35,596 nucleotides of DNA from a virus, in IMG/VR virus record IMGVR_UViG_3300035670_000732, positions 1 to 35,596 of that record; one strand, 5' to 3'. A program made the translations under genes and the position numbers. Below are positions 29,983 to 35,596 of this stretch, piece after piece. The stretch's first letter is position 1. Every line of letters begins with the position of its first letter. Under the pieces are notes generated by a model. The model was not told where the DNA came from. It made no database searches and was given only the letters and a program-made list of their open reading frames with translations.

Positions 29983-30912
29983 CTACACAACTTCTGCCGC
30001 TTCGCCCTGGGCAGCCTCTGCGCGCAGCAGTTCGCGCTGTACGGCGCGCTTTACGCGGCGCAGATCTTCCACCACCAGGTAGCTGCGGTTTTGGATCATC
30101 ACCTGGCGCGGCTCGCACTCATCGAAGATGGTTTTAGCCTGGCCTTTCTCCGTAAGGCCGTTGGCCTCGCAGATCGCCGTCACATCGGAGAGTGTAGCAC
30201 CAACCAGGTGGATGAAGTTGCGGCCGAAGCGGCTGTCGATCTCGTCGAAGCCCTTCATCTGGAACTTCACGCCGCGTTTGATCTCCTTCTCCAGGTTGTC
30301 GGTGCCCATTACCACCATGCCCAGCTGTTCTTCCAGCTCGTTGTAGAAGGTAATGATTGCACGCAGGGCAGCAGGGCGGAGTTTATCGGCCTCGTCGATG
30401 ATGAGCAGCGGGCGGAAGCGGGCCCGGGCTTTGAAGAAGCTCACAATGCTCATTACCATCTCATCCGTATGGATGTACCCGCGGCCAGGATCAATACCCA
30501 GGGTGCGGCAGAGGTTGAGCAGGAATTCCCGGCGGCCCCATTCGCGAGCCTGCAGCAGGTAGACCCCGCTTTTCTGTGCGGATACGTAGGCTTTTGAGCT
30601 GGCGGTTTTGCCGGAGCCTGCCCGGTGCGACACGGCCATGAACAAGCTGGCGGTGCGGGCATCTTCATAGACGCGGTGCAGCAGTCGGGTATTGGTGATC
30701 TCCACCAGTTGCCAGCCATCTGGGCGCCATTGCAAGCCGGCGGCAATCTTTTCCCACACGCCGGAGCGCACCTGGTCGTGCTTACCGTTTACTACCAGGC
30801 TGATACTGGCGTCCGATACGCCGCACTTTACGGCTACTTTATTGTAGCTCCCCAGGCGGTTCTTTTCTTCTTCGATCAGGAGGGCGAGCTCCTGTTTCTG
30901 TTGAGCAGTCAT
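29983..30912 (-). CDS. MuB-like AAA+ ATPase, target-DNA activator
   Basis: 309 residues, the size of MuB (312). N-terminal HTH (about 20-60, 'NKVAVKCGVSDASISLVVNGKHD'), then AAA: Walker A 'SHRAGSGKT' (95-103), Walker B 'LLIIDEADK' (169-177), and a C-terminal helical domain. It binds target DNA and stimulates transposase A, giving target immunity. It is separated from the transposase gene by a glucosaminidase gene and a structured noncoding region. Confidence 0.92.
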   Translation of the reverse strand: MTAQQKQELALLIEEEKNRLGSYNKVAVKCGVSDASISLVVNGKHDQVRSGVWEKIAAGLQWRPDGWQLVEITNTRLLHRVYEDARTASLFMAVSHRAGSGKTASSKAYVSAQKSGVYLLQAREWGRREFLLNLCRTLGIDPGRGYIHTDEMVMSIVSFFKARARFRPLLIIDEADKLRPAALRAIITFYNELEEQLGMVVMGTDNLEKEIKRGVKFQMKGFDEIDSRFGRNFIHLVGATLSDVTAICEANGLTEKGQAKTIFDECEPRQVMIQNRSYLVVEDLRRVKRAVQRELLRAEAAQGEAAEVV

Positions 30913-30915
30913 AGA

Positions 30916-31737
30916 TTACTTTTGAGAGGTTATGAAATGTTTTCCTTTGTCGAGTTGGTGCAGATCGTAGCGCTCAATGATGCGCTTGAGTGCAGCAGCG
31001 TAGCTTTTGTTTGTGGCATATCCGGAAGCCTGCAGGCCATCTGCCCAGCACTTGTAATCATTTCCACACTGGGAGATGTACTTGGCATAGCGCCAATCCG
31101 GATTACTCAGCAAAAGGCTGTGCTGCCTCCAGCTTTCCCAGGCGGTTTGGTGCTTCAGGAAGAAGTCTTTGTGGCTGTCGTCGGTATAGTTGGCGCAATG
31201 GCCAGGGCGGCAGCTGCGCTCCTTACACTTGATGCCGAAATGGTTGTTGAGCTCACGCGCCAGCTTGGAAGTGCCGCCGGCAGTTTCCAGAATGCCCTGG
31301 GCCATTTTCACTGACGCCGGGATGCCGTATTTCTCATGCTCTGCCCTGGCCACGTGCTGGAAACGGATGATGTAGCGGATGTTCCGTGCATCTTCATCAG
31401 ATTCAGCGCGCAGGAGGTGTGTTTTGCTCTCTACTGATACCGGGCGCCGGGTAATTGCCGGGGCTGATTTGGTGGCAGCGTTCACCGCAGGCGCGGGCAT
31501 GCTGGTCATGGCCAGCGCAACAGCCTCAAACTTTTCAGGACCAGCGGCAGGCGCTGCGGCAATCTGTTCGGGCTGGTTGAGCGCATGTGCCACGCCGATG
31601 ATCAGCACGGCCACAAAGCCCAGGACCATCACAAAGCCCTCCGGGGTGAAATTGAACTGGAGCCAGAGGTCCCCGCCTTTGTACATTGCGACGCGCGCCA
31701 TAGGCTCGTCGTTTTGGTGGTTGTTGAATTGCTTCAT
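30916..31737 (-). CDS. Membrane-anchored glucosaminidase (peptidoglycan hydrolase) in early operon
   Basis: 273 residues. One TM helix (about 32-52, 'EGFVMVLGFVAVLIIGVAHAL'), an Ala/Pro-rich spacer (55-105), then a glucosaminidase/Flg-type domain (about 135-265): 'EKYGIPASVKMAQGILETAGGTSKLARELNNHFGIKC' with the catalytic Glu in 'ILETAGG', then 'SWRQHSLLLSN'. The usual 'ESxxGxSxLA...N.FGIK' motif is well kept. It is 3 nt upstream of the MuB gene in the early operon, an unusual location for a wall hydrolase. It might act in lysis or in remodelling the wall in lysogens. Confidence 0.85.
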   Translation of the reverse strand: MKQFNNHQNDEPMARVAMYKGGDLWLQFNFTPEGFVMVLGFVAVLIIGVAHALNQPEQIAAAPAAGPEKFEAVALAMTSMPAPAVNAATKSAPAITRRPVSVESKTHLLRAESDEDARNIRYIIRFQHVARAEHEKYGIPASVKMAQGILETAGGTSKLARELNNHFGIKCKERSCRPGHCANYTDDSHKDFFLKHQTAWESWRQHSLLLSNPDWRYAKYISQCGNDYKCWADGLQASGYATNKSYAAALKRIIERYDLHQLDKGKHFITSQK

Positions 31738-31764
31738 TTTGGATTACAGTTTGTTAGTGAAAAT

Positions 31765-31789
31765 GCAGCCCCGCCCTCTGCGGGGCTGC
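31765..31789 (-). terminator. GC-rich hairpin before the glucosaminidase gene
   Basis: GCAGCCCCGC (31765-31774) and GCGGGGCTGC (31780-31789) form a perfect 10-bp stem with a 5-nt loop. On the minus strand it is followed by ATTTTCAC, a weak U-tract, 27 nt before the start codon. It could attenuate transcription between transposase and downstream early genes. Confidence 0.65.
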
Positions 31790-31836
31790 CTTGCGTCGCC
31801 TAAGCGAACAAAAACGTGTTGCGTCTTTTCATGGCG

Positions 31837-31866
31837 GCGAGCAGTGGCCGAAGCCACCCTGCTCGC
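31837..31866 (-). ncRNA. UUCG-capped hairpin in noncoding region
   Basis: On the minus strand GCGAGCA-GG-GTGGC-UUCG-GCCAC-UGCUCGC forms 12 base pairs with a 2-nt bulge and a stable UUCG tetraloop. Such loops mark structured RNAs. No coding role is visible. It may be part of one RNA with the tRNA-like element. Confidence 0.55.
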
Positions 31867-31967
31867 TGAAAGTCCATGATACTCGATTCTTTGAATCGGG
31901 ACCAGGAGGTGTGGCAGCTATGCACACCACACACTCCCAGCTTACCCTACGTCACAATGAAAAATTG

Positions 31968-32089
31968 CGGGGAAGGCAGGATTCGAACCTGCGAAGCTAC
32001 CTGTCTTGTTATGGGGCAATCATGGCGACCATTTTAAGACCTGCTTCCGAACGGGGTCGGAGACCTTCTCTACATCCCCAACTTTCCCC
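31968..32089 (-). ncRNA. tRNA-like element (T-arm and acceptor stem, 122 nt)
   Basis: On the minus strand GCAGG-TTCGAAT-CCTGC is a perfect canonical T-arm (5-bp stem, 7-nt loop). It is followed by CTTCCCCG, which pairs with CGGGGAA about 115 nt upstream to form an acceptor-like stem. Between them are a 5-bp stem TCCGA/TCGGA with a 6-nt loop and long-range pairs GAAGC/GCTTC, GTCTT/AAGAC and ATGG/CCAT. No normal D-arm or anticodon loop fits, and 122 nt is too long for an ordinary tRNA. It may be a tRNA mimic, a decayed tRNA with an insertion, or a tmRNA-like RNA lacking its usual parts. It follows the transposase gene. Confidence 0.5.
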
Positions 32090-32138
32090 GGAGCCTTTGC
32101 CCCGGGGCCTAACTTCCAACAGTATGAAAGACTCTCTC

Positions 32139-34202
32139 TTAGTACATGCTTCGGATATCGATATCCACTTCGTCGTCTTCGTCGTCTCTGGCGCTGGTAT
32201 TGCCCACCGGCACCGTGACAAGTACTTTGGCTTTGCCGGTATCCTTCCACTCGCCGATGCGCTCTGTGAGCCATTCGTTTTCGGCGCTGGAGGCTGCGGC
32301 TTTATCGGTATAGCTGCCCAGGAGCAGCTCCACTTCTGATCCTGCTTTCGTGATCGCTTCAAGGTCAGCCTTGCGGCGCTCCTCCAGGTCTTTCAGGCGG
32401 GCTTTCATCTTGCCCGTTTTGCGATCGGCGCCAGGTCCGTACATCTGTACCTTGCGCTGCTCATGCGCTTCGCCCAGGTACTTACGGTTTACGTCTTCGC
32501 TGGCTTCGAATAGGTACACCGTGCTCAGGTCGTCCATGTCGTAGCAAATAGCCACGTCACGATAGTGAGAAATTGTGCTATACTCCTGCACCGTGTACAT
32601 ATACTCGATGCGCTGTATTTCGGTCTTGATCAGGCCCTGTGAGCGAAGGCGTACCCGCTTTTCCAGGCCAAAGAGCTCGACAAATGTCCAAGGCTCTACG
32701 GTGGTGGTATGTGGGCGCTCGCATTGTGCGTGCAGCTCACGCGGGCTCAGCTCGATGGACGCATATTTGCGGCTGTAGTGGCTCAATGGCGTAGACCTGT
32801 ATGCCTCGATGATCCGATTTGCCTCCTGGAAGGCTGCGTCGAAATCCCAGCCATCCTTATTGGCCTTACGCTGCATGTGCGCCAGGTACTCCGCAGAGCG
32901 GTGCGCATAATCCCGGCGGCTCTGGATGCCTTCGCCGTAGTAATAGTCGCTGTCCTGCATGAAGACCGTCTGCAGCGTGCCAAACATGCGCTCGATGCGC
33001 GCTTTGCCGGTGGCTGTGCTGGTTTTTGTTACCTGCATGCCTTCGCGCAGCAGCCTGCGCTCGACGGTTTCCCATTCCGGGGTGTTGTGGCCCGGGAACT
33101 TATCCGCTACCAGCTCGTAAGGCAGGTATCCGGAGACGGCAACGGCCATTTTGATCGCGCAGATCCAGCCCCAGCGGTCTTCTTTAGTATCCAGGTGCCA
33201 GCCCAGGATGTCGCCGGAATACACATCGCGCACGGCGATGATGTATAGGAACTCCTGGCGCCCGTCCTTGCCTTTGTGGCCGATGAGGTTGACCCGTGTA
33301 CCGTCCGCCTGCCAGCAGTCGCCGGCGAACATGGCGTTCTCTACCGGGATATAGCCCTTGTACATGCCGCCACGGCGGCCATTGCGGCCAAAACGCCCAT
33401 CGGCAGTTAGGTACTTGGTGAAAGGCTTGGCAAGCTCGTTGTTGAACCAGCTCACCGACGGCTTCGGCTTTACGGCCAGCTCGCACAGAAAGCGAAGCTT
33501 CCGGATGATGTGGCTGTTCGTGTAGTTCTGCGGCATGTTGCGCATCTGGAACAACCAGGCGACGATCTCCGGATCATCGTATTTCTTCGCGTTGCGGTTG
33601 CCCAGCCGGGGCAGGTCAATCACTTCCGTAATCGCCGCCCCGCCCTGGATGACCTTGAGAACCTTGTCTTTCAAAATGCGGTGTGTGCTGGGCAGGTAAG
33701 GCACGCCGGCGTGCGTGATGTCTTGGACAAACTCCACATAGAAGCTCGCCCGGCGCACATCGTAGCCGGAATCGCGCACATAATCAATTGCTGCCTGAAG
33801 CACCGCAGCTGCCTTTGCAAGCTGCACCGTTTTCGCCTCCGGATAGCCCGGATAAGCGTGCATATAATCGCGGTAGCCATGTTCTACCGCTTGCCGGATC
33901 ACATCCATCCATTTGCCGCGAGGCACCAGGGCGCCACCGCCGCGGAGCTCATCCGCCGGCGGCAGCTGCGCCTGATAACGGGGAGGGATCCTTTTGTAAT
34001 CGTAGTAGTACACCCCGTCCACTTTAGCCCAGCGCCAGCTTATACCGGTGTCTGGTGGGAATTTGGATGTGGCTTTTTTGGGGAGGCTTTCTTTGAAGCG
34101 GGACCGGGCTATACGGATATACTCGCTCGACAGCTTACAGTTTGCCATAAGCATTTTCTCTGACACCCAGATTTCCCCGCGCTTGCGCAACACGTCTTTC
34201 AT
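32139..34202 (-). CDS. MuA-like DDE transposase
   Basis: 687 residues (MuA is 663). The N-terminal DNA-binding region (1-75) includes 'EYIRIARSRFKESLP' and a winged-helix type 'ISWRWAKVDGVYYYDY'. The catalytic RNase H fold has Asp300 ('CWQADGT'), Asp367 ('ELVADKFPGH') and Glu404 ('GKARIERMFG'); the D-D spacing of 67 equals MuA Asp269-Asp336, though D-E is shorter. The beta-barrel domain follows, and the C-terminus is coiled, charged and Asp-rich, a probable MuB-contact region. It cuts and joins phage ends. It lies 2 nt from the Ner-like gene stop. Confidence 0.95.
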   Translation of the reverse strand: MKDVLRKRGEIWVSEKMLMANCKLSSEYIRIARSRFKESLPKKATSKFPPDTGISWRWAKVDGVYYYDYKRIPPRYQAQLPPADELRGGGALVPRGKWMDVIRQAVEHGYRDYMHAYPGYPEAKTVQLAKAAAVLQAAIDYVRDSGYDVRRASFYVEFVQDITHAGVPYLPSTHRILKDKVLKVIQGGAAITEVIDLPRLGNRNAKKYDDPEIVAWLFQMRNMPQNYTNSHIIRKLRFLCELAVKPKPSVSWFNNELAKPFTKYLTADGRFGRNGRRGGMYKGYIPVENAMFAGDCWQADGTRVNLIGHKGKDGRQEFLYIIAVRDVYSGDILGWHLDTKEDRWGWICAIKMAVAVSGYLPYELVADKFPGHNTPEWETVERRLLREGMQVTKTSTATGKARIERMFGTLQTVFMQDSDYYYGEGIQSRRDYAHRSAEYLAHMQRKANKDGWDFDAAFQEANRIIEAYRSTPLSHYSRKYASIELSPRELHAQCERPHTTTVEPWTFVELFGLEKRVRLRSQGLIKTEIQRIEYMYTVQEYSTISHYRDVAICYDMDDLSTVYLFEASEDVNRKYLGEAHEQRKVQMYGPGADRKTGKMKARLKDLEERRKADLEAITKAGSEVELLLGSYTDKAAASSAENEWLTERIGEWKDTGKAKVLVTVPVGNTSARDDEDDEVDIDIRSMY

Positions 34203-34204
34203 AT

Positions 34205-34441
34205 CTATGCGGTTAATGCCAATTGAACTACTTCCTCTGCCTTTTGCCGGAGCGTTTTGCGCTCTTTGAGGACTTCAGCTGCAATCTTCAGCACTTCCTC
34301 ATCGTTCCCCGAAGAGCGCAGTACCAGACGAACCCATTCGCGAGTGCATCCACGCCGGCGGGCTATTTCGTTGATGCTTCCGTAGAATTTCCGCAATTCG
34401 GACCGCAATTTTTCCCGCTGGGCTTTTGCGCTATCATTCAT
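34205..34441 (-). CDS. Ner-like HTH regulator
   Basis: 78 residues from ATG 34441, chosen because the upstream Met sits in the promoter region. A helix-turn-helix lies at about 22-45 ('INEIARRRGCTREWVRLVLRSS'), followed by a Leu/Lys/Glu helix. Mu Ner (75 residues) is an early negative regulator of transposition and repressor transcription; size, position and orientation agree. It is the first gene of the early operon. Confidence 0.82.
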   Translation of the reverse strand: MNDSAKAQREKLRSELRKFYGSINEIARRRGCTREWVRLVLRSSGNDEEVLKIAAEVLKERKTLRQKAEEVVQLALTA

Positions 34442-34552
34442 GTTGTATCTTTGCTTTTGTTTTGCATTTACTTTGCAAAGATATATGCGAGACACATATT
34501 AAGCAAGAAAAAATATAGGTAATAACTATATTTTTTTTCTCGTCAATTGTAA
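34442..34552. promoter_or_regulatory. Immunity switch region with face-to-face promoters
   Basis: On the plus strand TTTG (34425-34428), 17 nt, then TATCTTTG (34446-34453), a Bacteroidota-type promoter for the repressors. On the minus strand TATCTTTG (plus CAAAGATA, 34476-34483), with TTG about 20 nt upstream, a promoter for the Ner-transposase operon. The two -7 elements form an inverted repeat (TATCTTTGC/GCAAAGATA, 34446-34454 and 34475-34483) and their transcripts overlap head-on, as Mu Pe and Pc do. An operator-like repeat follows at 34508-34536. Confidence 0.72.
34508..34536. promoter_or_regulatory. Operator-like inverted repeat
   Basis: AAAAAATATAG (34508-34518) and CTATATTTTTT (34526-34536) are perfect inverted repeats with a 7-nt centre GTAATAA. 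It lies upstream of the early leftward promoter and 17 nt before the first repressor start, so it can control both. Binding by one of the XRE repressors or the Ner-like protein is likely. Confidence 0.65.
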
Positions 34553-34876
34553 ATGGCTGACAGACAGTATCAGGAGCAAGGGGAAAGGCTGAAAAAAATT
34601 CGAAAAACCCTGGGTATGAACCAGGTCGAATTAGCGGAAGCGCTGCACATTACGCAGGCGCATCTAAGCTCATTGGAGGGTGGCAAGTACGCGCTGACAA
34701 TAGATCTAATGATCCAGCTCAAGAAAATTGCACCGGAGATGTCTTTGGATTGGCTAGTCTGCGGAGAAGAAGATATAGGTCTGGCATATAATGTGGCTAT
34801 GGAGACCGATCAGGAGTATAAACGCATCCAAAAAATTGAACGCTTTTTAAAGGAGCATTTCCCAGACTTTAAATAG
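34553..34876 (+). CDS. XRE-family repressor 1
   Basis: 107 residues. HTH_3 domain at about 10-66: 'GERLKKIRKTLGMNQVELAEALHITQAHLSSLEGGKYALTIDLMIQLKK'. A C-terminal amphipathic tail 'RIQKIERFLKEHFPDFK' is nearly identical to that of the next gene. It is divergent from the early operon, in the place of Mu c. It has no LexA-like protease domain; regulation would depend on other signals. Confidence 0.87.
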   Translation: MADRQYQEQGERLKKIRKTLGMNQVELAEALHITQAHLSSLEGGKYALTIDLMIQLKKIAPEMSLDWLVCGEEDIGLAYNVAMETDQEYKRIQKIERFLKEHFPDFK

Positions 34877-34907
34877 GCCATTTAATGCCTTTTTTAGCTC
34901 ATCGTCA

Positions 34908-35228
34908 ATGCCGGATATTAACCGCAATCAAACAGGAAGCAGGCTAAGAAAAATTCGAAAGGATTTGCGCATGGAACAGCGATCCTTTGCCGAATTTTTA
35001 GAAATCGGCCAGTCGCAACTGTCGCGAATAGAAAATGGCGTGTATGAAATCCAGAATGATCATTTTATAAAACTTGGCAGGCTGGGCTATGATCTTAATT
35101 GGCTGATATTAGGGGAGGGGAGTATGAAAAAAGAGCGATTTGTTCAGACAGTAGAGCCGGCGGATGAACATAATCGGATGGATAAAATTGAACGCTTTTT
35201 AAAGGACCATTTTACAGACTTTAAATGA
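34908..35228 (+). CDS. XRE-family repressor 2 (paralog)
   Basis: 106 residues. HTH at about 8-60: 'GSRLRKIRKDLRMEQRSFAEFLEIGQSQLSRIENGVYEIQNDHFIKLGRLG', with 'LNWLILGEGS' following. The C-terminal 'RMDKIERFLKDHFTDFK' copies gene 1 (RIQKIERFLKEHFPDFK). It probably arose by tandem duplication and then diverged in the DNA-recognition helix, so the two may read different operators. A 31-nt gap separates them. Confidence 0.87.
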   Translation: MPDINRNQTGSRLRKIRKDLRMEQRSFAEFLEIGQSQLSRIENGVYEIQNDHFIKLGRLGYDLNWLILGEGSMKKERFVQTVEPADEHNRMDKIERFLKDHFTDFK

Positions 35229-35268
35229 TCTTTAAAAGGCTTTAAAAGGGCCTGAAATGTCCTCAAAC

Positions 35269-35310
35269 GTTATCATTTTTTAGGCCAAAAATGATAACAT
35301 TTATGATAAC
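35269..35310. repeat. Three TTATCAT/ATGATAA half-sites downstream of repressor 2
   Basis: GTTATCATTTTT (35269-35280) and AAAAATGATAAC (35287-35298) form a 12-bp inverted repeat, and a third ATGATAAC occurs at 35303-35310. GTTATCA also appears at 35474-35480. They sit on the transposase-proximal end of the element, where Mu has operators and transposase/IAS sites. They may be repressor or transposase-binding sites. Confidence 0.6.
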
Positions 35311-35326
35311 GCCAGAAGCAAAAACC

Positions 35327-35369
35327 AAAAAAGCACGTTTTGCCGACCAGGTGCAGAACGTGCTTTTTT
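35327..35369. terminator. Bidirectional terminator at right end
   Basis: AAAAAAGCACGTT (35327-35339) and AACGTGCTTTTTT (35357-35369) form a 13-bp stem around a 17-nt loop, with U-runs on both strands. It ends the repressor transcript and insulates the phage end. It resembles the left-end terminator (AAAAAAGCACAG stem). Confidence 0.85.
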
Positions 35370-35596
35370 GCAATTTTTGCATCAAACAAGGGCTTTTTGT
35401 TTCGTTTTATGCTGTTTTACAGGCTTTGAAGTGCTGTTTTTTGCAATTTTATTAATGACCAGCACTGTAAAATGTTATCAAATGTCCTCAACGGCAAAAA
35501 TATAACTGCTTGATTTTCAATATTCGGCAAAAATATCAATGTGCGTATTTGGTTTTACGGGTTATATAAAAATTAATTTTTGACGCGTATTCAAAA
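35370..35596. other. Right-edge noncoding region (transposase-side phage end)
   Basis: AT-rich with no gene. Direct repeats: TTTTTTGCAATTTT at 35364-35377 and 35437-35450; CGGCAAAAATAT at 35492-35503 and 35525-35536 (33 bp apart). AAATGTCCTCAA occurs at 35255-35266 and 35480-35491. These are candidate transposase-binding sites of the phage end, but neither the terminal dinucleotide nor the junction with host DNA could be fixed. Confidence 0.5.

Larger units (their letters stand above)
31738..32138 (-). other. 400-nt noncoding, highly structured early-operon segment
   Basis: No protein-coding gene is credible here on either strand. On the minus strand, in transcription order, it contains the tRNA-like element (32089-31968), a GTGTGG/CCACAC stem region, a UUCG-capped hairpin (31866-31837) and a GC-rich hairpin (31789-31765) before the glucosaminidase start. 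A plus-strand frame of 182 codons is antisense to the tRNA-like sequence and has a typical spurious 'GRQDSNLR' translation. Confidence 0.65.
1..35596. mobile_element. Mu-like transposable prophage (near-complete)
   Basis: The window carries a full transposable-phage gene set: repressors, Ner-like protein, DDE transposase, MuB-type ATPase, Gam, terminase, DUF935 portal, MuF, gpG, protease/scaffold, capsid, sheath, tube, tape measure, baseplate and fibres. Early genes and one late block run leftward; the head-packaging/lysis block runs rightward, unlike the single direction of Mu late genes. Terminators lie about 0.2 kb from each window edge. No host gene is recognisable, so the window is probably the element with little or no flank. 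Termini and a 5-bp target duplication were not identified. Confidence 0.93.

Noticed and set aside
31968-32042. Ordinary about 75-nt tRNA ending at the T-arm
   Set aside because: No 5' acceptor, D-arm or anticodon loop fits at the normal distance; only the distant CGGGGAA pairs with the 3' strand.
31791-32339. 182-codon plus-strand frame across the noncoding region
   Set aside because: It runs antisense to the tRNA-like T-arm and gives the 'GRQDSNLR' peptide typical of false genes opposite tRNAs; it also overlaps the transposase 3' end.
34442-34495. Longer N-terminus of the Ner-like gene starting at 34495
   Set aside because: It would translate through the promoter and its inverted repeat; the ATG at 34441 gives the usual Ner size.
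1-35596. CRISPR array, restriction-modification, toxin-antitoxin or retron system
   Set aside because: No array of spaced repeats, methyltransferase motif, reverse transcriptase or recognisable toxin-antitoxin pair was found on either strand.

Overview
The window is essentially one complete Mu-like transposable prophage (contractile tail, DDE transposase plus AAA ATPase) of a Bacteroidota host. The host call rests on TTTG / TAnnTTTG promoter signals, the general lack of Shine-Dalgarno sequences, and Bacteroidota-phage families (DUF6046-like, DUF2586-like and DUF4326-like proteins). The phage lies reversed relative to Mu: the regulatory/transposase end is on the right (about 35.5 kb) and the tail-fibre end is on the left. 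The exact termini and target duplication could not be fixed by eye.

Region by region. (1) 1-345: AT-rich end with a bidirectional terminator. (2) 346-16021, leftward late operon. In transcription order it encodes prohead protease/scaffold, major capsid protein, small membrane and secreted proteins, DUF2586 sheath, tail tube, tail chaperones G/GT with a -1 frameshift, tape measure, DUF6046-like protein, hub (gpD), spike (gpV), gp25-like wedge (gpW), LysM protein, baseplate J, tail proteins and two signal-peptide-bearing distal proteins. (3) 16022-16164: divergent late control region. (4) 16165-23279, rightward late operon: terminase small and large subunits, gp36-like DUF1320, portal (DUF935), MuF head protein, gpG-like protein, a membrane protein, a minor structural protein, an amidase endolysin and two tiny membrane proteins. 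(5) 23280-23417: convergent intergenic region with a terminator hairpin and a 24-bp perfect palindrome. (6) 23418-34441, leftward early operon ending in accessory genes. In transcription order it encodes a Ner-like HTH protein, MuA-like transposase, a structured noncoding stretch with a tRNA-like 3' domain, a glucosaminidase, MuB-like ATPase, Gam, replication/regulatory-type proteins, an HTH/membrane fusion, an HNH nuclease, several small unknowns, a DUF4326 protein and a PH-domain protein. (7) 34442-34552: immunity switch region with face-to-face promoters and an operator-like inverted repeat. (8) 34553-35228: two tandem paralogous XRE repressors. (9) 35229-35596: phage end with operator-like repeats, a terminator and direct repeats.

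The most striking signal is at the portal/MuF junction. An A AAA AAG heptamer, a 5-nt spacer and a perfect 10-bp stem sit exactly at the portal stop codon, and the -1 frame runs straight into the MuF gene, which has no ATG near its beginning. This predicts a ribosomal-frameshift portal-MuF fusion of about 833 residues. Other notable items are the tRNA-like RNA downstream of the transposase gene, a peptidoglycan hydrolase encoded between transposase A and B, a pair of 24-bp palindromes with the same outer sequence, and GC-rich stem-loops placed just upstream of start codons in the leftward operons.
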